From: Nocardia asteroides
GTDB lineage: Bacteria > Actinomycetota > Actinomycetes > Mycobacteriales > Mycobacteriaceae
Reading direction: 5' to 3'
NCBI RefSeq assembly: GCF_900637185.1
Contig: NZ_LR134352.1
Coordinates: 6,252,001-6,316,000 of the forward strand
DNA length: 64,000 nt
This document shows positions 8,041 through 16,257 of the stretch, piece after piece; the first letter of the stretch is position 1, and every line of letters begins with the position of its first letter. A program made the position numbers and the translations under genes. The notes under the pieces are model-generated. The model saw only the letters and a program-made list of their open reading frames with translations, did no database searches and was not told the DNA's origin.

Positions 8041-10635
8041 TCAGATGAGGCCGACGCGGCGGGCGTTGGTGATGGCGTCGGCGCGGGCGTTGACACCGAG
8101 TTTCTGATAGATACCGCGCAGATGGGTCTTGACCGTGTTCACCGAAACACCCATGTTGGCGGCGATATTGATCGCGGTCATGCCGGACGGGAGCTGGCGC
8201 AGGACGGCCAGTTCGGTGTCGGTGAGCTGGGGTGCGTCGGTGGCGGGCGCGCGGTGCGAGCGGACCAGGTCGACGAAGGCGTCGTACCGGCCGAATCGGC
8301 CGCCCAGCCGGTCCAGTGCCTCGGCGGCGCCCGGCACGTCCAGGAACGGGCGGATCAGGTGTTCCCCGCAGGCCAGGGCCAGGGCCTGTTCGAAGGCGTC
8401 CTCGGCTTTGCGCGGCCGGTCGAGCCGGTCGGCGGCGACCCCGACCAGCAACCAGGCGGTGACCAGCGGACCAGCGGTGAGCTGCGAAGCTCCGCCGAGG
8501 ACGGGTTCGAGCTGGGCCAGCGCCGCGGTCGGCCGGTGGGTGTGCACGGCCAGGCCCGCCTCGGCGACGGCCAGCTGCGGGGTGAGGCCGAACACCCGCA
8601 GCGCGTGGTCGACCAGATGCTGCGCATCGGTTTTCGCCTGGAGCCGCAACAGCAACCACAGCACGTCGGTGACCAGCGTGCCGACGCCGAGCAGGCCGGG
8701 CGACTCGTCGAGCAGCCGATGGGCCTGCGCGCACAGTGCCGTCGCGACGGCGGCCCGGTCGGTGGCCGCGTCGAAGGTCATGATGCCCGCGTAGATCGCG
8801 CCCTGTCGCACCGGCGCGGGCGCGCCTGCCTCGGGCACAGTGCCGCCGGGTGCGCCCGGCAAGTCGACGGCCGAACCCTGCAGGTAGGCACCGTAAGCCG
8901 CGATCACCCGGGCGCTCGCCGCCTCGGGCGACCGGGTCAGGTCGTGCCGCTCGGCGCACGCGACGGCGGCCTCGGCCAGGGTGCGTAGCTCGTTGATCCG
9001 GCCCGCCGATCCGGCCGCGACGGCCAGCCCGGTCCTGGCCCGCACCGCGATCCGGCCCAGTCCCACTTCCTCGGCGTGTACCAGCGCGTGGCGCAGCGCG
9101 GCGGTTCCACCGTCGAGGTCACCGCCGGTGACCGCCGCGGTGCCGCAGTGCAGCGCGGCGTAGCAGTCCACATCGAGCTGGCCCGTCACGGCGGGCAACG
9201 GCCAGCGCAACGAGGCCGAATCCCCCACCAGCACCGCCAGTCCCGCGCTGACCGCCCGGTCCAGGGCGGCCGTCCAGGCGGCCGGGACCAGGCGCGAGAC
9301 CTGCTCGCTGTCCACATGGGCCGCCTCGAGATATACCTCGGCGGCGGCGATCTCGTCGTTCTCGACCGCGACGGCCGCGCGCAGCAGCCGTACGAAGGTG
9401 TCGTCGGTGGCCTCGGGCAGGTGCTCGACCGCGGCGAGCAGCAGGTGGCCGGTGCCGTCGAGCACCATGCGCGGACCCCACTCCCGCACGAACGGCACCA
9501 GGCCCGGCGCGCCGGGTTCGGCCATGACGTGGTCGAGTGCCGCGCCCGGCATCGCCGCGGCGCCGAACCATTCCGCGACCCGGCGGTGCACGCCGGGCAG
9601 GCTGTCGGCCCTGGTGTGGGTGGCCTCGGCGAGCAGATACGCGCGCAGCAGCGGGTGGTAGCTGTGCCACAGCTGGCCCGCCTCGGCCACGGTCTGCATG
9701 GGGAAGTTGGCGCGCAGCAGCTCGTCGACGATGCGGGCGGCGTGCTCACCGGCCAGTTCCTCGGCCATCGGCAGGCAGAACCGCGCGGGCACCGCGGTGG
9801 CCAGGAGGAATTCGAGCGTCGGCGCGGGCAGCGACTGGATCAGCTCGGCGACCAGGAAGTCGGCGACCGCGTGCGAGGGGCGGGCCAAGGTGGTGAGCGC
9901 GGTGTCGCGGTCGTCGGCGTTCGCGGCCACGTAGATGGCGGCGATCCGGACCAGCGCGGCCCAGCCGCGGGTCAGCGCGTGCACCATGGCGAGTTCGGTG
10001 TCGTCGAGCAGGCAGCCGTGCTGGGCGAACAGCCGGGCGATCCGCTCCGGGGTGAGCGCGAGGTCGGCGACGCCGAGCCGGGTGAGCCGGCCCGCCAGTT
10101 CCAGCGAATGCCAGCGCAGCGGCGGATCGAATCGGCCCGCGATCAGCACGGTGACCGTCGGCGGGAGATGGGTGAGCAGGTGTTCCAGGCCGGCCAGCTG
10201 CATCGGATCGGTCAGCAGGTGGGCGTCGTCGACGATGAGCACCGTGCGCTCGGCTGTGGTGAGCGTGGCCACGAGGTCGGCCGCCTGGTCGACCGGTGTG
10301 CGCACGGTGGCGTCGGCGGCCATCTCGGCCGACCGGTCCAGCACGCGTGCGATGGCGGGCAGCAGGTCGCCGCTGTCGGCCAGCGCGGCGGTGACGGTGA
10401 GCCAGCCGACGGTGGCCGACCGGACCCGGCGCGAGTGGGTCAGCCAGTCGACCAGGGCGACGGTCTTGCCGCTGCCCGCCGGGCCGGACACCAACACGGT
10501 GTGCCCGGCACCGGCCTGGGCGCGATCGAAGCGGGCGCTGATCTCGGCGCACCGGACGGCGGCGAAGGACAGCTCGGGGACGCGGACATCGGCGACCGAA
10601 GGCATTTCAGCTAACGCGCGGTACGAGGCTGCCAC
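8041..10635 (-). CDS. Large ATP-binding LuxR-family (LAL/MalT-like) regulator
   Basis: An 864-residue LAL-type activator. It has a Walker A motif GPAGSGKTVAL near residue 50, a Walker B-like strand TVLIVDDAHLL, a long helical/TPR-like middle, and a C-terminal LuxR helix-turn-helix (about the last 60 residues, LTDTELAVLRQL ... VSVNTVKTHLRGIYQKL). Such proteins couple nucleotide and ligand binding to gene activation. The GTG at 10635 is favoured because AGGAG (10643-10647) lies 7 nt upstream; other GTG codons stand at 10638 and 10641. It lies 29 bp upstream of the alkyl sulfatase gene on the same strand and likely drives it. Confidence 0.9.
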   Translation of the reverse strand: MAASYRALAEMPSVADVRVPELSFAAVRCAEISARFDRAQAGAGHTVLVSGPAGSGKTVALVDWLTHSRRVRSATVGWLTVTAALADSGDLLPAIARVLDRSAEMAADATVRTPVDQAADLVATLTTAERTVLIVDDAHLLTDPMQLAGLEHLLTHLPPTVTVLIAGRFDPPLRWHSLELAGRLTRLGVADLALTPERIARLFAQHGCLLDDTELAMVHALTRGWAALVRIAAIYVAANADDRDTALTTLARPSHAVADFLVAELIQSLPAPTLEFLLATAVPARFCLPMAEELAGEHAARIVDELLRANFPMQTVAEAGQLWHSYHPLLRAYLLAEATHTRADSLPGVHRRVAEWFGAAAMPGAALDHVMAEPGAPGLVPFVREWGPRMVLDGTGHLLLAAVEHLPEATDDTFVRLLRAAVAVENDEIAAAEVYLEAAHVDSEQVSRLVPAAWTAALDRAVSAGLAVLVGDSASLRWPLPAVTGQLDVDCYAALHCGTAAVTGGDLDGGTAALRHALVHAEEVGLGRIAVRARTGLAVAAGSAGRINELRTLAEAAVACAERHDLTRSPEAASARVIAAYGAYLQGSAVDLPGAPGGTVPEAGAPAPVRQGAIYAGIMTFDAATDRAAVATALCAQAHRLLDESPGLLGVGTLVTDVLWLLLRLQAKTDAQHLVDHALRVFGLTPQLAVAEAGLAVHTHRPTAALAQLEPVLGGASQLTAGPLVTAWLLVGVAADRLDRPRKAEDAFEQALALACGEHLIRPFLDVPGAAEALDRLGGRFGRYDAFVDLVRSHRAPATDAPQLTDTELAVLRQLPSGMTAINIAANMGVSVNTVKTHLRGIYQKLGVNARADAITNARRVGLI

Positions 10636-10811
10636 CACCACACTCCTGAGCTCGTCGTCTCCCCTGCGGGTCCGATTCACCAGCAGGTTCGACGGTAGGC
10701 GAAACCCGACCTGCGCGTTCGGGAGTCACGGAGCGACGAGCCGATGGTTATGAGATCGACGTCATCGACCAGGTTTACCCATATCGGCTAATTGTTGGCT
10801 ATCTTCCCCGG

Positions 10812-11129
10812 TCAGTCCGGCAACCGGGACATCCCGAGCAGGGTGAGCCCGAGGACATCGATGCGAGCGAGCACCCCGCGCATGGCGGTGTTGTCGGCGA
10901 GTTCGCCATAGAGCGTGGTGGTTCCGGTGGCCGAATGGGCGCTGCGCCGGAGTTCGGGAAAGGCCGCGACGGCACGTTCGGTCAGCTCGCCCTCGATGAC
11001 GAACTGGTAGCGAACCGCACCCGACGTCGGCATGTGCCCAGTCTCGGCGCACCGGCGCGCGATCGCCTCATCCGCACGGGGTGAATCCGGCGCCACCTGC
11101 GACGAATTGGTCCAGATGATTTTAAACAT
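10812..11129 (-). CDS. Hypothetical protein (105 aa)
   Basis: A 105-residue soluble protein without a recognised family. It begins MFKIIWTNSSQVAP and has alternating strands and helices (YQFVIEGELTERAVAAFPEL, then TTTLYGELADNTAMRGVLARIDVLGLTLLGM), which resembles small BON-like or ACT-like alpha/beta folds found in actinobacterial hypotheticals. It is divergent from the secreted Ig-like gene. The surrounding sequence (10681-10811) shows no gene. Coding is supported by length and codon use; function is unknown. Confidence 0.65.
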   Translation of the reverse strand: MFKIIWTNSSQVAPDSPRADEAIARRCAETGHMPTSGAVRYQFVIEGELTERAVAAFPELRRSAHSATGTTTLYGELADNTAMRGVLARIDVLGLTLLGMSRLPD

Positions 11130-11222
11130 GTGTTTTTCTGTTTCCCGGACAGCGAGCCGACCGGGTGGATAGTCTCGCCCACACCCACAGCGGTGGGACA
11201 GCGCGAAACAGGAGAACACACC

Positions 11223-11648
11223 ATGAAGACCAACCAGGCTCGGCGGGCCGGCTTCGGACTCACAGCACTCACCGCGGTGGCCGCGGCCGGCGTCCTGGTG
11301 GCGCCGCAGGCCTCGGCGCTCGTGCAGAGCGTGACCGTCAGCGGCACCACGCATTACGTCGGTACCCCGTACACCGTCACCGCCGACGTCACCGCGACCT
11401 CGTTCCTGTTCAAGGTGACCTTCTCCGACAACGGCACCCAGATCGGCGAGCCGGTGTCGGTATCCGACGGCAAGGCCACCATCACCTGGACCCCGTCGAC
11501 TCCGGGCGCGCACGAGATCAAGGCGGTACAGGAGCTGATCAGCGTCAAGACGGTGACCGTGCAGGTCAGCGAGAAGCCGACCACCCCGACCCCCGGCGGC
11601 ACCGGCTCGGCCGACCTCGGCGGCCTGCTGACCGGTTCGGCCGGCTGA
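11223..11648 (+). CDS. Secreted Ig-like domain protein
   Basis: A 141-residue exported protein. It has a Sec signal peptide (basic MKTNQARRAG, hydrophobic core LTALTAVAAAGVLVA, cleavage near PQASA-LV, about residue 33) followed by one bacterial Ig-like domain (about residues 34-118) with the repeated strand pattern VSDGKATITWTPSTPGAHEIKA, and a Pro/Thr/Gly-rich tail. The same WTPxxPG pattern recurs in the secreted protein at 54236-55105, so the two are distant paralogues. A Shine-Dalgarno sequence CAGGAGA precedes the ATG. The role is unknown, probably at the cell surface. Confidence 0.82.
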   Translation: MKTNQARRAGFGLTALTAVAAAGVLVAPQASALVQSVTVSGTTHYVGTPYTVTADVTATSFLFKVTFSDNGTQIGEPVSVSDGKATITWTPSTPGAHEIKAVQELISVKTVTVQVSEKPTTPTPGGTGSADLGGLLTGSAG

Positions 11649-11662
11649 CCCGACCCACGCCT

Positions 11663-11701
11663 CGACGGCCGCCGCGGAATACCGATCCGCGGCGGCCGTC
11701 G
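11663..11701. terminator. Strong hairpin between convergent genes
   Basis: A 16-bp perfect stem (CGACGGCCGCCGCGGA and its complement) with a 7-nt loop lies between the secreted Ig-like gene and the convergent VOC gene ending at 11716. It lacks a long T-run but is the likely bidirectional terminator. Confidence 0.65.
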
Positions 11702-11715
11702 TCGTTCGTCACCGA

Positions 11716-12165
11716 TCAGGCCCGGTCGTACGCCTCTTGCAGCGCGGCGATGTCGAGCTTGGACATGCTCCGCAGCGCGGTCCCCACCGCGATCGCCTGC
11801 GCGGGCTCGCCGCCCAGCAGCTTGGGCAGTACGGCGGGCGCCACCTGCCAGGACACCCCGAACCGGTCGGTGAGCCAGCCGCAGGGACCGGGCTCGCCAC
11901 CCTCGGACAGCGCGTCCCAGAGCCGGTCGATCTCGTCCTGGCTGTCCACGATGACCTGCAGCGACGCGGCATCGGTCGGCGGGTGTCCCGGGCCGCCGTT
12001 CATCAGGGTGACCGAGTGGCCGTCGAGCTCGATGCCGACGATGAAGGCCGACCCGTCACCCTGACGGGTGACCTCGACGATCCGTGAATTCGGCACCGTC
12101 GCGGTGTAGAGCTCGGCGGCGGCTTCGGCCTCGGTGTCGAACCAGAGGAAGGTGGTGACGGACAT
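11716..12165 (-). CDS. VOC family (PhnB/glyoxalase-like) protein
   Basis: A 149-residue protein of the vicinal oxygen chelate superfamily, in the PhnB-like (3-demethylubiquinone methyltransferase-like) branch. Typical features are LWFDTEAEAAAELYTATVPNS at the N-terminus, the strand IVGIELDGHSVTLMNGGP with the family's F/L-x-L-N-G-G-P, and the late GWLTDRFGVSWQVAP block. These proteins fold as paired beta-alpha-beta-beta-beta units; many have no known substrate. It lies 57 bp downstream of the TfoX-like gene on the same strand and may be transcribed with it. Confidence 0.9.
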   Translation of the reverse strand: MSVTTFLWFDTEAEAAAELYTATVPNSRIVEVTRQGDGSAFIVGIELDGHSVTLMNGGPGHPPTDAASLQVIVDSQDEIDRLWDALSEGGEPGPCGWLTDRFGVSWQVAPAVLPKLLGGEPAQAIAVGTALRSMSKLDIAALQEAYDRA

Positions 12166-12222
12166 GATGTGCTCCTTGGGGCTGTGTGTTGGCCTGCTGT
12201 CACCCCTTGGTCGGAGCCGTCA

Positions 12223-12591
12223 TCATCGGCTCGACACATCTCCCGAACTTTTCTTCGATTTTTTTCGCGGCAGGCTCCCGGCGTAGCGCACGCCGCGTTC
12301 GACCCACTCCCGCAACACCGCGTCATCGGCGACGGTGGCCGTGGTGACGCGGATCCAGCCGGGCATCTCCCGCCCGCGCATCACCATCGGCGTCGCCGTC
12401 CCGCCGTCGAGCAGCGCCTCGCCCTCGGCGGGGTCGACCCGCACCATCAGCCCGCCCTTGCCGCTGGCGGCCACAGCCATATTGCCGCCGATCAGGAAGG
12501 CGAGCCCGCCGAACATCCGCTGCTCGGTGAGGTCGCGCCCCGGGTAGACGATCTCCCGGATCCGCTCGGCGAGTTCCTCGTCATAGGCCAT
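12223..12591 (-). CDS. TfoX/Sxy N-terminal-domain protein
   Basis: A 122-residue protein matching the TfoX N-terminal domain: MAYDEELAERIREIV, then MFGGLAFLIGGNMAVAASGKGGLMVRV and a central MPGWIRV. Family members are small alpha/beta proteins; in enteric bacteria the longer version regulates competence, but the short actinobacterial form has no established role. The C-terminus is basic (LPRKKSKKSSGD). It sits directly upstream of the VOC gene. Confidence 0.88.
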   Translation of the reverse strand: MAYDEELAERIREIVYPGRDLTEQRMFGGLAFLIGGNMAVAASGKGGLMVRVDPAEGEALLDGGTATPMVMRGREMPGWIRVTTATVADDAVLREWVERGVRYAGSLPRKKSKKSSGDVSSR

Positions 12592-12636
12592 GGATCCAGT
12601 GTGCGCCCGGCCACCGACAGGTTCAGCGCACCGGCG

Positions 12637-12756
12637 CGGTCAGCGGCGCCGGTGGCGTGCGCGGTGAGGGCGGCGGAGTCGTTGCGCCGGTACATGATCC
12701 GTCAGCTCGGGGTGCCGCCCAGCACCTACCGGGCGAACTTCACCACCGCCCGGTAG
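12637..12756 (+). pseudogene. Truncated AraC/GlxA-type HTH remnant
   Basis: The reading frame ending at the TAG at 12754 encodes AAESLRRYMIRQLGVPPST followed by YRANF, which is the second helix-turn-helix of AraC-family GlxA-like regulators (normally ...GFGSAESLRRxFxRxLGVxPxxYRxxF). Only about 35-40 residues are recognisable, there is no upstream domain, and the turn before AESLRR seems to lack about two residues. The last 17 bases overlap the 3' end of the gene on the other strand. It is best read as the tail of a deleted regulator gene. Confidence 0.55.
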
Positions 12757-13672
12757 GCGGGTACGGCGCGTAGGCGGGCGGCGGTGCCGGGGCGAAATAG
12801 GCCGACGAGCGGGGATGCCACAGCAGCACCATGGCCGCGACCCCGATCAGGAATGTCACCGCGCTGAAGGCCAGCGACTGCGGGTCGGTCCCCGTGCCGG
12901 TGCCCAGGTCGCCCCCGATCACCACGCCGATCACCCCGATCACCGCGAACAGCAGATTGATGCCGAAGAACACGGTCGCGGTGACCCTGGCCCAGTTCTT
13001 GCCGGACCGGCACGCGAACGCCATCCAGATCCACAACCCAGCGGACACCGCCGAGGTCAGCAACCCACCGCCGATTCCGGCGTACACCACCAGATCCAGC
13101 TCGTCGCCGCGCAGCACGCCACTCGAGGCATGCGACGCGTTGTCGCGGATGGTGTCGATCGTGGTGAGCATGTACGCGGCGCTGAGCACGGTCACCAGGG
13201 CGCCCGCCAGCATCACGTAGAACGAGATCTGCACCTGCTGCGGCATCGTCCGGGGCGCGGAGGGTGCCACCGGCTGGTTCGGATAGTGCTGTCCGCCAAC
13301 GGGATACGGCGGCTGGCCCGGCACGGGCGGTGGATAGGGCACGGATGCCGGATACGGCGGCTGCCCGGGCACGCCCGGCGGCGGCACAGGCTGACCAGCG
13401 AAAGCGGCGGTGGCCCCCGGCAGGGCAGGGCCGGCGCCCGCCCACGGGACCGGCGATCCCCCATCGTCCGGGCGCGACTGTCGCCCATCGACCACAGGTC
13501 GCGGCACGGGCGCGTCCGAAACAGGCGGCCGCGGCCCCGCGGCGGCACCTGGATACAGCGGCTGTGGAACCGCCGCGTTCGGGGCGCCGGGCGCCCCGGG
13601 AACAGCGTCTGGGTACGACGTCAGGTCATCCTGCGGGCGCGGATGCTCGTGGTCTGCGGATGGATCTGGCAC
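12740..13672 (-). CDS. Proline-rich membrane protein
   Basis: A 310-residue protein with a long disordered N-terminus (about residues 1-150) rich in Pro, Ala, Gly and Tyr with repeated short blocks such as PGQPPYP, then four hydrophobic segments (about 155-175, 200-222, 235-262 and 270-290), and a short proline-rich tail. Actinobacteria have many proteins with this build; the soluble part may bind other cell-envelope proteins. No enzyme motif is seen. Its last codons overlap the AraC remnant on the plus strand. The function is unknown. Confidence 0.82.
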   Translation of the reverse strand: MPDPSADHEHPRPQDDLTSYPDAVPGAPGAPNAAVPQPLYPGAAAGPRPPVSDAPVPRPVVDGRQSRPDDGGSPVPWAGAGPALPGATAAFAGQPVPPPGVPGQPPYPASVPYPPPVPGQPPYPVGGQHYPNQPVAPSAPRTMPQQVQISFYVMLAGALVTVLSAAYMLTTIDTIRDNASHASSGVLRGDELDLVVYAGIGGGLLTSAVSAGLWIWMAFACRSGKNWARVTATVFFGINLLFAVIGVIGVVIGGDLGTGTGTDPQSLAFSAVTFLIGVAAMVLLWHPRSSAYFAPAPPPAYAPYPPTGRW

Positions 13673-13776
13673 GGTGGTCCCCTCCCGGTGAAGTACCGGC
13701 CAACTCTATCCGCCGCGGACCGGAGCTACCCGACGACGACGCGCGAGCCCCCGAGCCCGCGCGGCGCCGGGACCGC

Positions 13777-14550
13777 TCAGCGGACCTGGGCGCGGACCAG
13801 GTCGCGAGCGGCGGTGCGGTAGCGGTCGGCGATGAGCCGGACCACCGCGGGATGGACACCGATGGGCTCGGCGATGCCGTCGGCGCCCGCGTCGTGCAGA
13901 CGCTGGTGGAACAGGCCGTGGGCCAGCAGATACGACGCGACGTAGACCCGTTCGGCGCCGGATTCGCGCAGCTCGGCGACGACTTCGGGGACCCTGGGGG
14001 TGCCGGTCGCCACGTAGGCGATGCGGACCGGGGCGCCGAGTTGTTCGGCCAGCATGCCCGCGGCGCGGCGCACATCCTGCCGGGCCCGCGCGTCCGAGGA
14101 ACCGGCGGCGGCGAAGACCACCGCGTCGCCCGGCCGCCAGCCCGCGGCACGCAGGCGCACCGCCATGATCCTGGTCAGGGCCGGATCGGGGCCCATGGCC
14201 GCGGTGACCGCGACCGAGGGATGACCGCTCTCGGCCACCTCGCGCGGCACGTCCTGGTAGACGTGGTAGCCCGAGGCGAGGAACGCCGGAACCAGCACGG
14301 CCGGTCCGTCGAGGTCGCGCAGCACCTCCGACGGCGACGGGCCGAGCACGTCGACGAAGGCGGTGCGCAGCGCCGGATTGGGCGCCGCCGCCGCGGCTTC
14401 GGCGCCTTCCGCGCGCACCGACACCGCGGCACCGAGTTCGGTGGCCACCGCGTCGGCGAGCGCGGCGATCATCTCCACGCCGCGCGCGCTCCGGGTGCCG
14501 TGCGCGACGAGCACCAGGGCCGGCTCACCCGGCCGCGCGGTACTCACCAC
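13777..14550 (-). CDS. Sirohydrochlorin chelatase-like (CbiX/SirB) protein
   Basis: A 257-residue member of the CbiX family, which inserts Fe2+ (siroheme) or Co2+ (cobalamin) into sirohydrochlorin. The first repeat starts LVLVAHGTRSARG (histidine metal ligand in AHGT), and the second repeat has VFAAAGSSDARARQDV. The paired histidines expected are in AHGTR and in SGYHVYQDVP; the second repeat has lost its first histidine (AAGSSD). It overlaps the uroporphyrinogen-III synthase gene by 7 bp and is the last gene of the nitrite-assimilation group, so an iron-inserting role for the siroheme of NirB is the most likely job. Confidence 0.87.
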   Translation of the reverse strand: MVSTARPGEPALVLVAHGTRSARGVEMIAALADAVATELGAAVSVRAEGAEAAAAAPNPALRTAFVDVLGPSPSEVLRDLDGPAVLVPAFLASGYHVYQDVPREVAESGHPSVAVTAAMGPDPALTRIMAVRLRAAGWRPGDAVVFAAAGSSDARARQDVRRAAGMLAEQLGAPVRIAYVATGTPRVPEVVAELRESGAERVYVASYLLAHGLFHQRLHDAGADGIAEPIGVHPAVVRLIADRYRTAARDLVRAQVR

Positions 14551-15788
14551 GCCCCGATCGCGTGCGCCGGACGCGGCGACCGGGCCGGCGTGCCGATCCC
14601 GGCCTGATGCGGCGACTGCACCGGCGGACGGCCCACCGGCGGGTCGGCGCAGTCGGCGGCGTCGAGCGCGAGGCGGTAGCCCCGCTTGACGACGGTCTGG
14701 ATGGCCTTGGGGGTACCGAGGCCGGCCCGCAGACGGGCGATGGCGGTCTCCACGGCGTGGGTGTCGTCGCCGCCGCCGGGCAGCGCCGAGAGCAGGTCCT
14801 CGCGGGAGACGACCCGGCCGGGCTGACGGGCGAGCGAGCGCATCAGCGCCATCGGCGCGGGCGCCAGCTGACGTACCTCACCGTCGACGACGACACAGCC
14901 ACCGCGCACGCTGATCAGATGACCGGCCGCGTAGATGCGGCTGGCCCGGCGCGGCAGTTCCTCGGCGACGTGGCGGGCCAGCGCACCGAGGCGCGCACGG
15001 CCCGGCATGGTGGTCGGCACGCCGAGTTCCTCCAGCGGCGCCGCGGTGATCGGGCCGACGCAGGCCGCGAGCACCCGGCCGCGCAGCGCGTGCAGCACCG
15101 ACTCGAGCAGCCCGGTCTCCTTGGCCCGCATCAGCAGCGAGGCCACGGCGGGCGCGCTGGTGAAGGTGACGCAGTCCAGGCTGCCGGAGATGATCGACTC
15201 GATCATGTTGTCCATCGGGCCGCGATCGGCCGGCGGCTCCCACCGGTACACCGGCACCGGCACCACGTCGGCGCCGGCGCAGCGCAGCACCTCGCAGAAG
15301 TCCGGAACCGGCTCCCACTCGGTGGTCGCGCCGTGCAGCTGCACCGCGATCCGCACCCCTTCGACGCCCTCGGCGAGCAGGTGGTCGAGCACCTCGGCCG
15401 AGGACTCCGAGGCGGGCGACCATTCCTCGCGCAGTTCGGCGGCGCGGATGGCGCCCTTGGCCTTGGGGCCGCGGGCCAGCATCCGGGTCGCGGCGAGGGT
15501 GTCGCGCAGCGTCTCGGCCAGGCCCCAGCCCTCGGCCGCCTCCATCCAGCCGCGGAAGCCGATGCCGGTGGTGGCCACGGTGATCTGCGGCGGATCGGCG
15601 ATCAGCAGCTCGGTGACGCGCTCGAGTTCGGTGTCGTCGGCCAGCGGGATGATCCGGATGGCCGGGGCGGACACCACGGTCGCGCCCTTGCGGGTGAGGA
15701 GGGTGCCGAATTCCTCGGCGCGGCGCGCCGCGGTGACACCGATGGTGAAACCGGCAAGGCCGTTGCCGCTGTCGGTAGGTCCAGTCAT
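14544..15788 (-). CDS. Uroporphyrinogen-III synthase fused to an OmpR-type winged helix
   Basis: A 414-residue two-domain protein. Residues 1-270 form a uroporphyrinogen-III synthase (HemD) domain (GFTIGVTAARRAEEF, then DCVTFTSAPAVASLLM), which cyclises hydroxymethylbilane. Residues about 280-375 form an OmpR/PhoB winged-helix DNA-binding domain (APAPMALMRSLARQPGRVVSREDLLSAL ... VETAIARLRAGLG ... VVKRGYRLAL, broken here for length). The same fusion is known in mycobacteria as Rv0260c, next to nitrite genes. It may both serve siroheme synthesis and regulate the nearby genes. ATG 4 bp after the nirD stop, overlapping the chelatase gene. Confidence 0.9.
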   Translation of the reverse strand: MTGPTDSGNGLAGFTIGVTAARRAEEFGTLLTRKGATVVSAPAIRIIPLADDTELERVTELLIADPPQITVATTGIGFRGWMEAAEGWGLAETLRDTLAATRMLARGPKAKGAIRAAELREEWSPASESSAEVLDHLLAEGVEGVRIAVQLHGATTEWEPVPDFCEVLRCAGADVVPVPVYRWEPPADRGPMDNMIESIISGSLDCVTFTSAPAVASLLMRAKETGLLESVLHALRGRVLAACVGPITAAPLEELGVPTTMPGRARLGALARHVAEELPRRASRIYAAGHLISVRGGCVVVDGEVRQLAPAPMALMRSLARQPGRVVSREDLLSALPGGGDDTHAVETAIARLRAGLGTPKAIQTVVKRGYRLALDAADCADPPVGRPPVQSPHQAGIGTPARSPRPAHAIGAW

Positions 15789-15792
15789 GTAC

Positions 15793-16194
15793 TCAGCCGT
15801 CCGAGGATTCGAGGCCCGCGACCGGCACCGGCTCGTTGGATACCGCCACGACGCCACCGTCGAGCCGCACGGCGTACACCGGGATGGAGTGCGTGTCGTC
15901 GTCGAGACAGCGGCCGTCGATCAGCGAGAAGGCCTGCTTGAGCAGCGGCGAGGCGACGACGGGGACGCCGCCGCGATCGCCGACGATGCCGCGCGACATC
16001 ACCGCGGCCCGGCCGAACGGATCGATGTTGCCGACGGCGGCGAGCGTGCCGTCCGTGAGCAGGAACAGTGCGGCCTGCCTGCCACCCTTCAGCAGGACTG
16101 CGACGCCGCGGCCCGGGATCAGGAAGTCGAGCCGGCACGCCTGGGTCCAGGTCGCCGTCTCCGTGGTGATGGTGGGTGTGTCGATAACGGTCAT
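15793..16194 (-). CDS. nirD: Nitrite reductase (NADH) small subunit
   Basis: A 133-residue NirD. It has the Rieske-like fold of the family (LDFLIPGRGVAVLLKGGRQAALFLL strand pattern; GNIDPFGRAAVMSRGIVGDRGG) but, as is usual for NirD, no iron-sulfur cysteines. It pairs with NirB to reduce nitrite to ammonium in the cytoplasm. It follows nirB by 63 bp, a gap that holds no obvious promoter, and precedes the uroporphyrinogen-III synthase gene by 4 bp. Confidence 0.95.
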   Translation of the reverse strand: MTVIDTPTITTETATWTQACRLDFLIPGRGVAVLLKGGRQAALFLLTDGTLAAVGNIDPFGRAAVMSRGIVGDRGGVPVVASPLLKQAFSLIDGRCLDDDTHSIPVYAVRLDGGVVAVSNEPVPVAGLESSDG

Positions 16195-16257
16195 CGGTTC
16201 CTCCTCCGAACGCCTTACCTATTGGTACAGGCGCCCTGTTTCCGCAGGGTTAAGCGT

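Noticed and set aside
6110..8959. A 949-codon version of the sulfatase
   Set aside because: The upstream part is antisense-type low-complexity in the LAL regulator gene; the ATG at 8011 gives the family start.
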